DNA from: Ardenticatenaceae bacterium
GTDB taxonomy: Bacteria > Chloroflexota > Anaerolineae > Promineifilales > Promineifilaceae
Assembly: GCA_011525915.1 (NCBI GenBank)
Contig: WYBM01000052.1
Span: forward strand, 1 to 64,000
Length of the DNA: 64,000 bases
Direction of reading: 5' to 3'
Within the stretch, counting starts at the first letter, position 1; each line of letters starts with the position of its first letter. Both the position numbers and the translations under genes were made by a program. Below are positions 52,483 through 61,678 of this stretch, piece by piece. The notes beneath the pieces are model-generated. The model had not been told where the DNA came from, did no database searches, and saw nothing but the letters and a program-made list of their open reading frames with translations.

Positions 52483-55400
52483 ATGCCATTCAAAGATGTT
52501 TCCAATAAAGTGGACTTTGTCCAGCAAGAGCTGGACATCCTCAAATTCTGGCAGGAGACCGACGCCTTTAATGAGCTGCGCCGCCTGCGCGCCCAAAGTG
52601 AAGCCGAACACGGCATCTTCAGCTTTATAGACGGCCCCATTACGGCCAACAACCCTATGGGTGCGCACCATGCCTGGGGGCGTACCTATAAAGACCTCTA
52701 CCAACGTTACCATGCCATGCAGGGCAAAAACCAGCGCTGGCAAAACGGCTTTGACTGCCAGGGGCTGTGGGTAGAAGTCAACGTGGAAAAGCGGCTGGGT
52801 TTTAACAGCAAGCGCGAGATTGAAACCTATGGCCTGGATCGTTTTACGGCCGAATGCAAACGGCAGGTGCTGCACTATGCCGCCGTCCAGACTGAACAAT
52901 CGCAGAGGCTGGGCTACTGGATGGACTGGAATGACCCCGACGAACTGCGCCGCCTGCGTGATCTGTTGGAATCAGACCCGCTGCAGGTGATCACCGTGGC
53001 TGGGCCAGCTGGGCCGGTGACGGGCACCGTAGAGCAAATTGTAGGGCAGCTGGGCATGCCGCAAATGGGCGGTTCCTATTTCACCTTTAGCGATGAGAAC
53101 AATTATCAGATCTGGGCTTTCCTCAAAAAATGCTTTGAGAACGGCTGGATGTACAAAGGGCGTGACGTTATGCCCTGGTGCGCCCGCTGCGGTACGGGCA
53201 TCAGCCAGCATGAGATCGTTACCGAAGGGTACTTTGAAGTCACCCATGATTCCGTTTTTGTGCGTTTCCCCCTTGCTGGACCCTCGGCAGATTCCCACAA
53301 GGCCCTGCTCGTCTGGACCACCACGCCCTGGACGTTGACCAGCAATGTGGCCGCGGCCGTTGGCCCAGACCTGGATTATGTGGAAGTGCAGCACGCAGAC
53401 GGCTGGACGTATTATCTGGCCGAAGCGGCCGTCAAAAATTCGCTCATCGGTGATTATGAGGTGGTCGGGAAATTAAAGGGAGCCGACATGCTCGGTTGGA
53501 CGTACCGTGGTCCGTTTGACGAGCTGCCGGCCGCACAGCAGGCGTGGTCTGAGAGCGGCTACGTTCATCGGGTCATCCCCTGGAAAGAAGTGGGCGCAGA
53601 CGAAGGTACGGGCATTGTGCATATTGCCCCCGGCTGCGGTGCCGAAGACTTCCACTTAAGTAAAGAACAGGCACTGCCGGTCATTGCCCCGCTGGATGAG
53701 AACGGCATCTACGTGGGCGGTTTTGACTGGCTTACCGGGCAGCATGTGCAAGAAGTGGCCGAAGAGATCTTTGAAAACCTGCGCCAGAAAGGGTTGTATT
53801 ACCGCAAGCAGCGCTATGCTCACCGCTATCCGCACTGCTGGCGCTGTGGCAATGAACTGGTTTACCGGCTGGTAGATGAATGGTTTATCCATATGGGTGA
53901 GCTTTACGACAAGCCACGTGAGGCGGTGACACCCGCAGAAAAAGCGCACTCCTTCCGCTACCAGATCATGGACGCCGTAGACCAGGCCACCTGGTATCCC
54001 AGCTTCGGCCATGACCGGGAAATGGACTGGCTGCGCAACATGCATGATTGGATGATCAGCAAAAAACGGTATTATGGTCTGGCGCTGCCTATCTATGAAT
54101 GCCAGGCATGTGACCATTTCCACGTCATTGGCAGTAAAGAAGAGCTGCAAGAGAGGGCCGTCGCTGGTTGGGATGAATTTGCCGGTCATACGCCGCATCG
54201 GCCGTACATTGACGCTGTCAAGATCGCCTGTCCCCAGTGTGGCAGCCAGGTGAGCCGCATCAAAGACGTGGGCAACCCCTGGCTGGATGCCGGCATCGTG
54301 GGCATCAGCACCCTGCACTACAGTGAGGATCGTGACTACTGGCAGAAGTGGTACCCCGCAGACTGGATCAGCGAGAGCTTCCCCGGCCAGTTCCGTAACT
54401 GGTTCTACAGTCTGCTGGCGCAATCCACACTCATGGCTGATGGTGTGGGCCCCTTTAAGAATTTGTTTGGCTACAGCACCCTGTTGGCGGAAGACGGCCG
54501 TGAAATGCACAAATCCTGGGGCAATATGATCGAATTTAACGAAGCTGCCAATGAGATGGGCGCCGATACCATGCGCTGGCTCTATGCCAGCTGCAAGCCG
54601 GAGCAAAACTTGCGCTTCGGCTACCACGTGGGTGACGAAACCCGCCGCCGCTTTTTGATCCCATTGTGGAACGTCTATGCCTTCCTGGTGGCGTATGCCA
54701 ATCTGGATAAATGGGAACCCAATGGTTACCAGGGTTTGGTGACCGGTGCCCAGTCACCTGTGGGAGCCAATGCCCAGATGGACCGCTGGATCGTGGCCCG
54801 TTTGCACGAGACAACGCTGGCCACGCGGACGGCGCTGAACAGCTTTGACTCCGAAAAGGCGACACAAATTCTGGAAGCGTATCTGGATGACCTGAGCAAC
54901 TGGTATGTACGCCGCTCGCGGCGTCGTTTCTGGAAGAGCGAGGCTGACACCGACAAAAATGCCGCTTACGCTACCCTCTACCACGTCATGGTGGAATTTA
55001 TCAAACTGCTGGCGCCGTTTATTCCCTTTGCCACGGAGGTCATGTACCAAAACCTGGTGCGCAACGTCGATCCAGATGCGCCGCTGAGTGTGCATCATAC
55101 TTTCTACCCGCAGGCGGATGCAGCCATGCTGGATCACCGGCTGCTGGACAAGATGCGGTTGGCTATCACTACCGCCAGCCTGGGCCGGGCCGCGCGCGCC
55201 TCTGAAGATATTAAGCTGCGGCAGCCATTGGCCAGGGCGCGGGTAAACGTGGCCACCCAGCAGGAACAGGATGATCTGAACGAACTGGCCGATGTGTTGA
55301 CGGAAGAGATCAACGTGAAGGAGATTGAGGTCGTTTCTGAGGTGGGTGAACTGGTAAATTACAAAGTGCTGCCCAATAACCGGGTGTTGGGGCCGAAGTT

Positions 55401-55899
55401 TGGCCAGTTGTTCCCACAGGTGCGGCAGGCGTTGGCCGCGCTGAACCCAGCAGATGTCGCCCGTACCCTTCAGGCCGGCAAAACAGTCAAGGTAGAGGTA
55501 AACGGCCAGGCAGTTGCGCTAACCGGCGAAGATGTACTGGTGCAAACAGAGTCACGCGGTGGCACGGCCGTCGCCAGTGATAAAGGGGTGACCGTAGCCG
55601 TAGATACGACCCTGACGCCGGAACTGGAGCAGGAAGGGTATGCCCGCGATATCATTCGCCATGTCAACAATATGCGTAAAGAGGCCGGGTTGGAAATTTC
55701 TGACCGGATCGAATTAGGGTACGGTGCCGCCGACGATGTAGCCGCCGCCTTTGCCCATTTTGGTGATTATATTGCCCAGGAAACGTTGGCTACATCACTT
55801 ATTGCCGGCCGCCTGACTGAGACGCTGTATGACACGGCCGTGTCTGTTGGCGGCCAGGAGGTGTGGTTGGCACTGCGCAAGACGGTCAGTGGTCAGTAG
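52483..55899 (+). CDS. ileS: Isoleucyl-tRNA synthetase, type 2 (long, eukaryote-like)
   Basis: 1138 aa. The HIGH motif is HAWG-like (PMGAHHAWGRTYKD, residues 58-71) and KMSKS is MHKSW near 675-679. WCARCGTGISQHE, TTPWTLTSN (editing-domain entry), ISKKRYYGLALP and the C-terminal DDLSNWYVRRSRRRFW anticodon-binding part are all present. The type-2 form is often less sensitive to mupirocin. An insertion of about 45 residues (LLESDPLQVITVAGPAGPVT and on) lies between GYWMDWND and YFTFSDENNY, absent from typical type-2 enzymes known to me. The last residues VSGQ and the stop are encoded by a TCAGT repeat array. Controlled by the upstream T-box. Confidence 0.96.
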   Translation: MPFKDVSNKVDFVQQELDILKFWQETDAFNELRRLRAQSEAEHGIFSFIDGPITANNPMGAHHAWGRTYKDLYQRYHAMQGKNQRWQNGFDCQGLWVEVNVEKRLGFNSKREIETYGLDRFTAECKRQVLHYAAVQTEQSQRLGYWMDWNDPDELRRLRDLLESDPLQVITVAGPAGPVTGTVEQIVGQLGMPQMGGSYFTFSDENNYQIWAFLKKCFENGWMYKGRDVMPWCARCGTGISQHEIVTEGYFEVTHDSVFVRFPLAGPSADSHKALLVWTTTPWTLTSNVAAAVGPDLDYVEVQHADGWTYYLAEAAVKNSLIGDYEVVGKLKGADMLGWTYRGPFDELPAAQQAWSESGYVHRVIPWKEVGADEGTGIVHIAPGCGAEDFHLSKEQALPVIAPLDENGIYVGGFDWLTGQHVQEVAEEIFENLRQKGLYYRKQRYAHRYPHCWRCGNELVYRLVDEWFIHMGELYDKPREAVTPAEKAHSFRYQIMDAVDQATWYPSFGHDREMDWLRNMHDWMISKKRYYGLALPIYECQACDHFHVIGSKEELQERAVAGWDEFAGHTPHRPYIDAVKIACPQCGSQVSRIKDVGNPWLDAGIVGISTLHYSEDRDYWQKWYPADWISESFPGQFRNWFYSLLAQSTLMADGVGPFKNLFGYSTLLAEDGREMHKSWGNMIEFNEAANEMGADTMRWLYASCKPEQNLRFGYHVGDETRRRFLIPLWNVYAFLVAYANLDKWEPNGYQGLVTGAQSPVGANAQMDRWIVARLHETTLATRTALNSFDSEKATQILEAYLDDLSNWYVRRSRRRFWKSEADTDKNAAYATLYHVMVEFIKLLAPFIPFATEVMYQNLVRNVDPDAPLSVHHTFYPQADAAMLDHRLLDKMRLAITTASLGRAARASEDIKLRQPLARARVNVATQQEQDDLNELADVLTEEINVKEIEVVSEVGELVNYKVLPNNRVLGPKFGQLFPQVRQALAALNPADVARTLQAGKTVKVEVNGQAVALTGEDVLVQTESRGGTAVASDKGVTVAVDTTLTPELEQEGYARDIIRHVNNMRKEAGLEISDRIELGYGAADDVAAAFAHFGDYIAQETLATSLIAGRLTETLYDTAVSVGGQEVWLALRKTVSGQ

Positions 55900-55982
55900 G
55901 TCAGTGGTCAGTAGGTCAGTGGTCAGTAGGTCAGTGGTCAGTAGGTCAGTAGGTCAGTGGTCAGTAGGTCAGTGGTCAGTAG
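55884..55982 (+). repeat. Tandem array of GGTCAGT(A) units
   Basis: About 13 head-to-tail copies of a 7-8-base unit, mostly GGTCAGT GGTCAGTA. It begins inside the last codons of ileS and includes the stop codon TAG of that gene. With the next array (ACTGA units) it forms a large inverted pair. There are no spacers, so this is not a CRISPR array. Confidence 0.9.
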
Positions 55983-55993
55983 TCGCTCATAGA

Positions 55994-56055
55994 TGACTGA
56001 ATACTGATTACTGAATACTGATTACTGAATACTGATTACTGATTACTGAATACTG
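55994..56055 (+). repeat. Tandem array of ACTGAAT/ACTGATT units
   Basis: About nine copies of a 7-base unit. ACTGA is the reverse complement of TCAGT in the preceding array, so the two can fold into a long imperfect hairpin. It lies upstream of the Kelch protein gene. Copy number may vary by slippage. Confidence 0.85.
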
Positions 56056-56136
56056 GGCCAGAATGCTTCGCTTTTTCCACTGCCCCCGGTACAATCGCGC
56101 CAGGTAATTACTAAATACATGACGTGGAGGGAGTGT

Positions 56137-58128
56137 ATGCGTCGGATAGCGGTTTTGTTTTTTCTCTTTTTATTAACCTGGTGGGGTTTGTCTGGGGTGG
56201 TGGCTCAGGGGACCCCGCCTCCACCAACACCGGAACCGGTGGTTACGGCCGTGCCCCCATCGGTACAGCCGCTGCCCACATCCATTTTCCTGACGCCTGT
56301 AGACCCAGCAACGATTACCACTGCGCTGGTGCCTGTAGGTGGTAATGAGGCTGCCGACCAGTGTGGTGCGGCCACGACAATCGTGTTTTTGAACACGGCC
56401 GTGGGTGGCGTCACCCCCAATATAGAGAATAAAACAAGTTCATCAGAAGACCCAACCTTAAGCTGTATGTGGGGCAGCCCCTCGCGGCCCAACGGTTACC
56501 GCACGGTCTGGTACAAATTTACGGCCGTGACCAATGCCATCGTCACCATCAACGCCGATACCAGCAACTATGACACCGTCATTGGGGTTTTTACGCCGGC
56601 CAACATGGCCAATGCCTGTACCACCTTACAACCGGTAGCCTGTAATGATGACTTTACCGGCTTCACCTCCAAAGTGACCTTTGCCGTGGTGCAGAACCAG
56701 ACCTATTACGTGGTCATTGCGGATTGGTCATCGGCCAGTTCCGGGCAGCAAACCTTAAACATCTTTATGCAGCCACAGCCCGTTGACGCCAAATGGCAGT
56801 TGGTAGATAACCATCCAGGCGGGCAGGTCACACACCATGATACGGCCGTAGTCGGGGAGTATATCTACGTAGTAGGCGGCCAGACAAACGTCCTGGGTTC
56901 GCCTAATCGAAGCAACAAGCTATATCGTTATCACGTTCCTTTGAATGCCTGGCAGGAAATGGCCCAAATGCCCGGCGCAGGGATCACAGATTTAACGGCC
57001 GTGTATGCCAATGGTCGAATCTTCGTCCCCGGCGGGGATGATGGCACACCCGGCGCCTTTAACCCCACGCATTACGTTTACCATATCAATGGCAACTTCT
57101 GGTCATTGGTATCTTCGCCACCGGCAGCCGTGGGCTGGGCCCAAACGGTGGCCGCCGTTGATGAATCTGGCTATTACCTGATCGGCGGTACCACCAGCAA
57201 GCCGGTTGACTACGCGGCCACCGCTGGCCAGGCGGGCGTTTATTTCTATGATATTACCGCCAACAGTTGGGCGCCCCGGCCCTCCATGAATAGTGCCCGT
57301 TTTGGGCATGTAGCGGCGCGTGTGGGTAACCGTATTTGTGTGGTGGGCGGCCTCAGCGGCGGCACGCTGATCAATACCGGCGAATGTTGGACGCCGCCGT
57401 TTGGCCAGAGCTGGCAAGCCATCCCCTCCTTAAACATTCCTCGCTTTGGCGCCGGCAGCGCCGTGGGCCCAGACGGCAAATGGTATGTCTTTGGCGGTAC
57501 CACCTACAGCAACCAGGCCTACGTGCCGGTGGCCTCGACCGAAGTGTATGATCCAGCCCACCCTGGGCAGGGGTGGGTCCTTTTAGGGGTGGCCCATGAC
57601 CTGGTAGACCCAGACACTGTCTTTGCCCGGCAGTTCCCGGCCGGCGAATTTGTGGGCAATCACCTGTATGCGATAGGCGGCAACCATTTTGTGCAGTCAT
57701 TGTCTGAATATGCCGTGGTGCCCCTGGTGCAGCGCCTGTATGCGCCCACGTATAAACTGTATATCCCCCGCATTTCCACCAGCGGCACCGTGGACTTTGA
57801 TGATAATATGGCGGCGGCCCGGGCGCTGCCGCCCAACCTGTGGTATGCGGCCGATTTTGGCCAGTCGACTGACTTCTATGACTTTTATTACTTTGATCTG
57901 GGAGCGGTCAGCGGCGTGTCTGTGCGTTTAAACACCATCCCTAGCGGCAGTAACTATGATCTCTACGTATTTAACGACAACAAATTGTTGTGGGGGTCAA
58001 GCACTAATCCGGGTAATGTGGCCGAAGAGGTTAACCTGACCCTGGCGCCGGGCCGATATTACGTGTTGGCACAGCGTCTTTACGGACCGCCAGAAGGGGC
58101 ATTTTACCAGGTGGCGGTGATCAGGTAA
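56137..58128 (+). CDS. Secreted Kelch-repeat protein with pre-peptidase domains
   Basis: About 663 aa. Signal peptide (VLFFLFLLTWWGLSGVVA) with cleavage near VAQG; a Pro/Thr spacer; a first PPC-like beta domain (DQCGAATTIVFLNTAVGG to about 230); then Kelch-type propeller blades (GEYIYVVGGQTN, NGRIFVPGGDDG, GYYLIGGTTSK, NRICVVGGLSGG, GKWYVFGGTTYS, NHLYAIGGNHF). After LYIPRIS a second PPC domain closes the protein (NYDLYVFNDNKLLWG). No catalytic residues are evident; it is probably a cell-surface or secreted binding protein. GGAGGGAGT precedes ATG 56137, which is favoured over 56119. Upstream TCAGT arrays may end ileS. Confidence 0.85.
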   Translation: MRRIAVLFFLFLLTWWGLSGVVAQGTPPPPTPEPVVTAVPPSVQPLPTSIFLTPVDPATITTALVPVGGNEAADQCGAATTIVFLNTAVGGVTPNIENKTSSSEDPTLSCMWGSPSRPNGYRTVWYKFTAVTNAIVTINADTSNYDTVIGVFTPANMANACTTLQPVACNDDFTGFTSKVTFAVVQNQTYYVVIADWSSASSGQQTLNIFMQPQPVDAKWQLVDNHPGGQVTHHDTAVVGEYIYVVGGQTNVLGSPNRSNKLYRYHVPLNAWQEMAQMPGAGITDLTAVYANGRIFVPGGDDGTPGAFNPTHYVYHINGNFWSLVSSPPAAVGWAQTVAAVDESGYYLIGGTTSKPVDYAATAGQAGVYFYDITANSWAPRPSMNSARFGHVAARVGNRICVVGGLSGGTLINTGECWTPPFGQSWQAIPSLNIPRFGAGSAVGPDGKWYVFGGTTYSNQAYVPVASTEVYDPAHPGQGWVLLGVAHDLVDPDTVFARQFPAGEFVGNHLYAIGGNHFVQSLSEYAVVPLVQRLYAPTYKLYIPRISTSGTVDFDDNMAAARALPPNLWYAADFGQSTDFYDFYYFDLGAVSGVSVRLNTIPSGSNYDLYVFNDNKLLWGSSTNPGNVAEEVNLTLAPGRYYVLAQRLYGPPEGAFYQVAVIR

Positions 58129-58183
58129 TGAAGTGATAGGGTGATGCCCAAACACCCGAACAGTTAAAAAGTGGAAACATAAG

Positions 58184-59446
58184 ATGCCAACATCAAAACC
58201 TATTCGCGTGTTGCATTTTGCTGACGCCCATATTGATATGGTGAACCACGGCCGTCATGATCCAGAGACGGGCTTGCCGGTGCGGGTGTTAGATTTTCTG
58301 CGTGCGCTGGACCAGATTGTAGACACGGCCGTGGCTGAAAAAGTAGACCTTGTTCTTTTTGCCGGCGACGCCTATAAAGACCGCAACCCCCAACCCACCT
58401 TCCAACGTGAATGGGGGCGGCGCATCATGCGCCTCTCCCAGGCCGGCATCCCTACCTTGCTGCTGGTAGGCAACCATGATGTGGCTCCGGCCAGCGGCCG
58501 CGCCCATACCTTACATGAATTCAGCACCCTGAGCGTCCCCCATGTTTATGTAGCGGACACTATCCATCTCTGGTCACCGCCAGAACTGGGGGTGGCCGCC
58601 CAGGTCATCAGCGTGCCGTGGGTGCCCCGCAGCCGTGTGCTGCGTCTTATGGAGGCGGAAAAACCTGTGGGTTTAACGGTGGAAGAGGTATACCAGCGTA
58701 TGGAGGAGTTGGTGGGCGAGATGGTGGCCAGACGCATTGAAGAAGCAGATGATAGCTTGCCGCTGATCCTGACCGCTCATGCCAGCGTTCAGGGGGCAAA
58801 ATACGGCAGTGAGCGAGCCGTTATGCTGGGCCATGAGTTGGTACTTAGCGGTGGCCTGCTTAATGATAACCGGCTTGATTACGTAGCGCTGGGCCACATC
58901 CACAAGCACCAGGCGCTCAACGTGCCCGGCGCCCATCCGCCCATGGTTTACCCCGGTTCAATTGAACGGATTGATTTTGGCGAAGCGCGGGAGAAAAAAG
59001 GGTTTGTCGTGGCTGAAGTCAGCCGTGGGCAGACCACCTGGGAGTTTCGGGAATTAAACACCCGCCGCTTTGTTGATCCGGAACCTATCACCCCCACAGC
59101 TGACCACTTCATGGCCGACATCCTCAGCCAACTGCCGGCGGCCGATGCCATCGAGGACGCCATTTGTCGCATTCGCCTGGCCTACCCGCGAGACCTGGAA
59201 CCGCTGCTGGATGAAAAAGCGATCTATCGTCACCTGGAGAAAGCGTTTGAGGTGCATATCCGCAAGGAGCATCAACTGGAAAAACGGGCCCGGTTAGGGG
59301 ACGCTGCCGGGGTAGAGCAGATGACGCCGGCGCAACTGCTGGCTATTTATTGGGATACCATTGGTTTGGATACAGCGGAAGCAGAAGTGATGGCCGCACT
59401 GGCCAAAGAGGTGCTCACGGCCGTACACGATGCTAATGCTTCTTAA
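58184..59446 (+). CDS. sbcD: SbcD-like exonuclease
   Basis: 420 aa. Two-metal phosphoesterase core with HFADAHIDM, FAGDAYKD, GNHD, TAHASV and GHIHKH, followed by the Mre11/SbcD cap (YPGSIERIDFGEAREKKGFV). Mre11/SbcD cleaves DNA ends and hairpins and normally works with the SbcC/Rad50 ATPase, which is not adjacent here. It may thus partner a distant sbcC. No strong ribosome site is seen before ATG 58184. The following lipoprotein gene is 17 bases away on the same strand. Confidence 0.9.
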   Translation: MPTSKPIRVLHFADAHIDMVNHGRHDPETGLPVRVLDFLRALDQIVDTAVAEKVDLVLFAGDAYKDRNPQPTFQREWGRRIMRLSQAGIPTLLLVGNHDVAPASGRAHTLHEFSTLSVPHVYVADTIHLWSPPELGVAAQVISVPWVPRSRVLRLMEAEKPVGLTVEEVYQRMEELVGEMVARRIEEADDSLPLILTAHASVQGAKYGSERAVMLGHELVLSGGLLNDNRLDYVALGHIHKHQALNVPGAHPPMVYPGSIERIDFGEAREKKGFVVAEVSRGQTTWEFRELNTRRFVDPEPITPTADHFMADILSQLPAADAIEDAICRIRLAYPRDLEPLLDEKAIYRHLEKAFEVHIRKEHQLEKRARLGDAAGVEQMTPAQLLAIYWDTIGLDTAEAEVMAALAKEVLTAVHDANAS

Positions 59447-59463
59447 TAAGGGAGGGCATAAAA

Positions 59464-60540
59464 ATGAGACACCCTGCTCGGTGGTTTGTCTTGATCCTGG
59501 CGGCTTTGTGGCTGTCAACTGCCTGCGCAGGCCAGCCAGCGCCCACGCCTACGGCTACGCCGCAGCCCACGGCCACGGCCGTGCCCACCAAAACACCCCC
59601 GCCTACCGCTACCTACACCGCTACCCCCTCCCCCACAGCTGCCGCCACAAATACGCCTAGGCCTACGCCTACGGCCACATCTACCTTTACCCCCACGCCC
59701 ACACCCTTGCCGGAACTCATTCTGGGGGACCGCCAGACGGTGGAGGCAGGTGGGTTTTCTTTTCAGCCAGTAAAAGGGTATGACATGACTCTGGAAGAAG
59801 GCTCTGTGTTCATGGTGGACGAAACCGGCACTGTTATCATTTCCATGGTTGGCGTGCCGGCCGCAGAGGCAGCCGGTCTGACCGCCATAGAAGCCATCGA
59901 TGAATTCCTGGAGGATATTGCCACACAGGGTAATGGCCAGTTTGTGGAGGGGGATGCTTATTCGTTTATGATAGGGGTTGTAGAAGGCACGGCCGTTGAC
60001 CTGACCGGCCAATTATTTGGTAGTGCCCTGGAAGGGCAGGCTGTCTACGCCCAGCCTGAAGAAGGGCATATCTTTTTTGCACTGGCGGTAGCCAACCTGG
60101 CTGCCAATGAGGCAGCTTGGGAAATGTGGGGCAGCCCGGCGTTTGCAGCTATGTTAGAGTCAGTACAGTTTTTCCCACCACCCCAGCCACCCAGTACGGG
60201 TGATAGCGGTGGTGGGGGTGGTGTGGTCGGCCCCTGCCCCGTGGCCACAGACCCCACCTATGGCTACACGGAGGGTAATCCCATTCGTGTCGGTGGTGAT
60301 TCTTTTAGCGGACCGCCGCGTGAACGCGCTTACCTGGATAACTTGCGAGGCCCCAATGGCGAAACGGTGACTTATGAACGTGTTGGCTCCCTGCCCTACG
60401 GTGATACCATTTTGGACGTTTACCAGGTAACGTACACTGGCGCCAGTGTGACCCTGTATCTGGATGAATACAGCTGGCGTGAGCTTCAGGCGCCAAACGG
60501 TTTCACCTGTGCTGCGGCTTTCCCTCTGAGCGCCCCCTGA
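59464..60540 (+). CDS. Lipoprotein with Thr/Pro/Ala-rich linker, unknown
   Basis: 358 aa. Signal peptide with lipobox STAC; residues 25-85 are a low-complexity Pro-Thr-Ala linker (PTPTATPQPTATAVPTKTP and on). Next is a beta/alpha domain (about 90-235; GTVIISMVGVPAAEAAG, FAAMLESVQFFPPPQPP), a Gly-rich spacer and a C-terminal domain with two Cys (GGVVGPCPVATDP, NGFTCAAAFP). No known family. AAGGGAGG before ATG 59464 fixes the start. The N-terminal linker holds an ACGGCCGT octamer, showing that the motif is tolerated in low-complexity DNA. Confidence 0.75.
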   Translation: MRHPARWFVLILAALWLSTACAGQPAPTPTATPQPTATAVPTKTPPPTATYTATPSPTAAATNTPRPTPTATSTFTPTPTPLPELILGDRQTVEAGGFSFQPVKGYDMTLEEGSVFMVDETGTVIISMVGVPAAEAAGLTAIEAIDEFLEDIATQGNGQFVEGDAYSFMIGVVEGTAVDLTGQLFGSALEGQAVYAQPEEGHIFFALAVANLAANEAAWEMWGSPAFAAMLESVQFFPPPQPPSTGDSGGGGGVVGPCPVATDPTYGYTEGNPIRVGGDSFSGPPRERAYLDNLRGPNGETVTYERVGSLPYGDTILDVYQVTYTGASVTLYLDEYSWRELQAPNGFTCAAAFPLSAP

Positions 60541-60597
60541 GTCAGGGCGCGTTTGCAAAGGCAGGCTGTCCTTGGTGACCGTCTAAAACGATCTACT

Positions 60598-60832
60598 GCC
60601 AGTTTTCAGTAATCAGCAACCAGTTCTGAGAGTTCGTTCAAAAACAACTTTGGACTTTTGCCAGGTAATCAGTCATCAGTGTCCAGTCATCAGTTCAAAA
60701 GAACGCTCAACTGATCACTGCCAACTGGCTACTGATCACTTTAAAACACCAGGTTCATTGTAAACGAGCCCTTAGCAGGGCCACCTCCAGTAAGTGCCCA
60801 CTGAAAACCGGTTGCTGACTTCTGATTACTGG
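60598..60832. repeat. Nested TCAGT-family repeats including copy B of the 108-base element
   Basis: 60660-60773 is the second copy of the element at 175-282, with a few substitutions and a short insertion (CCAACTGGCTA). It is flanked by CAGTTTTCAGTAATCAGCAA (60600-60619) and, near 60799-60831, by CACTGAAAACCGGTTGCTGA plus CTTCTGATTACTGG, which together form an outer inverted pair. The whole 320-base gap between two convergent genes (60541-60861) holds only these repeats. Confidence 0.8.
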
Positions 60833-60861
60833 TACTACTGTCTGATGACAGGGGCATAGGG

Positions 60862-61674
60862 TCAATAGGCCAGAATAATAAGCAGGCCGCTCATGATTTC
60901 CACACCGACTTCGGCGAAGCCGAACTTTTTAACATTAGCTATTGGGCGGGGTTGAGGGTATGCCCACAGAGCCCGGATGGCAAAGCCAAGGAAGGGTAAG
61001 ACAGTGAATGGGGGAAGGTAGCCAGCCACGGCCGTGGTCATCACCACAAGAGCCCCCATGGTATGTCCTCCCAGCATCAGCCGCCGATCTGCCGGGCGCC
61101 CGTGCATATCGGCCAGGCGCAGCCGCACGTAAAGCACCCCCAGCACATTTTGCAGCGCCATCAGCCCCCACAGCCACCAGGCATCTGGTGTGATTCGCCC
61201 GCTGGCGGCAATCATGGCGGCGGGTGCCGTGAGAGCCAGCCCGGCTGCCCCGGCCACTTCCATGGCCAACGTGCGTGTGCTGCTCTGGCGGCCGACAGCC
61301 GCTGCCATGTACACTACCAGCAGCGCCGCCACCGGCAGCGCCAGCCAGAAGATGCTGGTCAGGCCCAGGGCCAACAAGCCCCACAAAGACAACAAGGCAC
61401 ATCCACCCACCGCGGCGGCCAGCCGCATCACCATGCGTTTGTCGCTTTGGCGGCCACGTCCCCGGTGGATTCTTAACCATACCGTGGCCGGCTGGCGCAG
61501 TAAAAACAGGGCCAGACCGCCGCTAAGCACCAGCAGCACGCCCGCGTTAAATGCCCCGGCCACGGCCGTGCCCACACCATAAGGCACCAGCAGCCACGCC
61601 CAAGACCCATGTTCGGCCGGCAGTAGGAGTTGTTTGCGAAAGCGTTGAGGTTTGACCTGATTGGTGTGGTCCAT
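60862..61674 (-). CDS. YwiC-like membrane protein
   Basis: 270 aa with about eight hydrophobic helices. The N-terminus LLLPAEHGSWAWLLVPY is the family hallmark; later GRITPDAWWLWGLMALQN and YVRLRLADM. YwiC-like genes in Bacillus lie near anaerobic nitrate/Fnr genes, suggesting a link to anaerobic or NO physiology; direct function is unknown. Here it is the third gene of a run with a cupin and a multi-pass protein (63075, 61996, 61674, all minus). Confidence 0.85.
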   Translation of the reverse strand: MDHTNQVKPQRFRKQLLLPAEHGSWAWLLVPYGVGTAVAGAFNAGVLLVLSGGLALFLLRQPATVWLRIHRGRGRQSDKRMVMRLAAAVGGCALLSLWGLLALGLTSIFWLALPVAALLVVYMAAAVGRQSSTRTLAMEVAGAAGLALTAPAAMIAASGRITPDAWWLWGLMALQNVLGVLYVRLRLADMHGRPADRRLMLGGHTMGALVVMTTAVAGYLPPFTVLPFLGFAIRALWAYPQPRPIANVKKFGFAEVGVEIMSGLLIILAY

Positions 61675-61678
61675 ATGG

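Noticed and set aside
55884..56055. Array considered as a CRISPR
   Set aside because: Units are only 7-8 bases with no unique spacers, and no cas genes are in the window.
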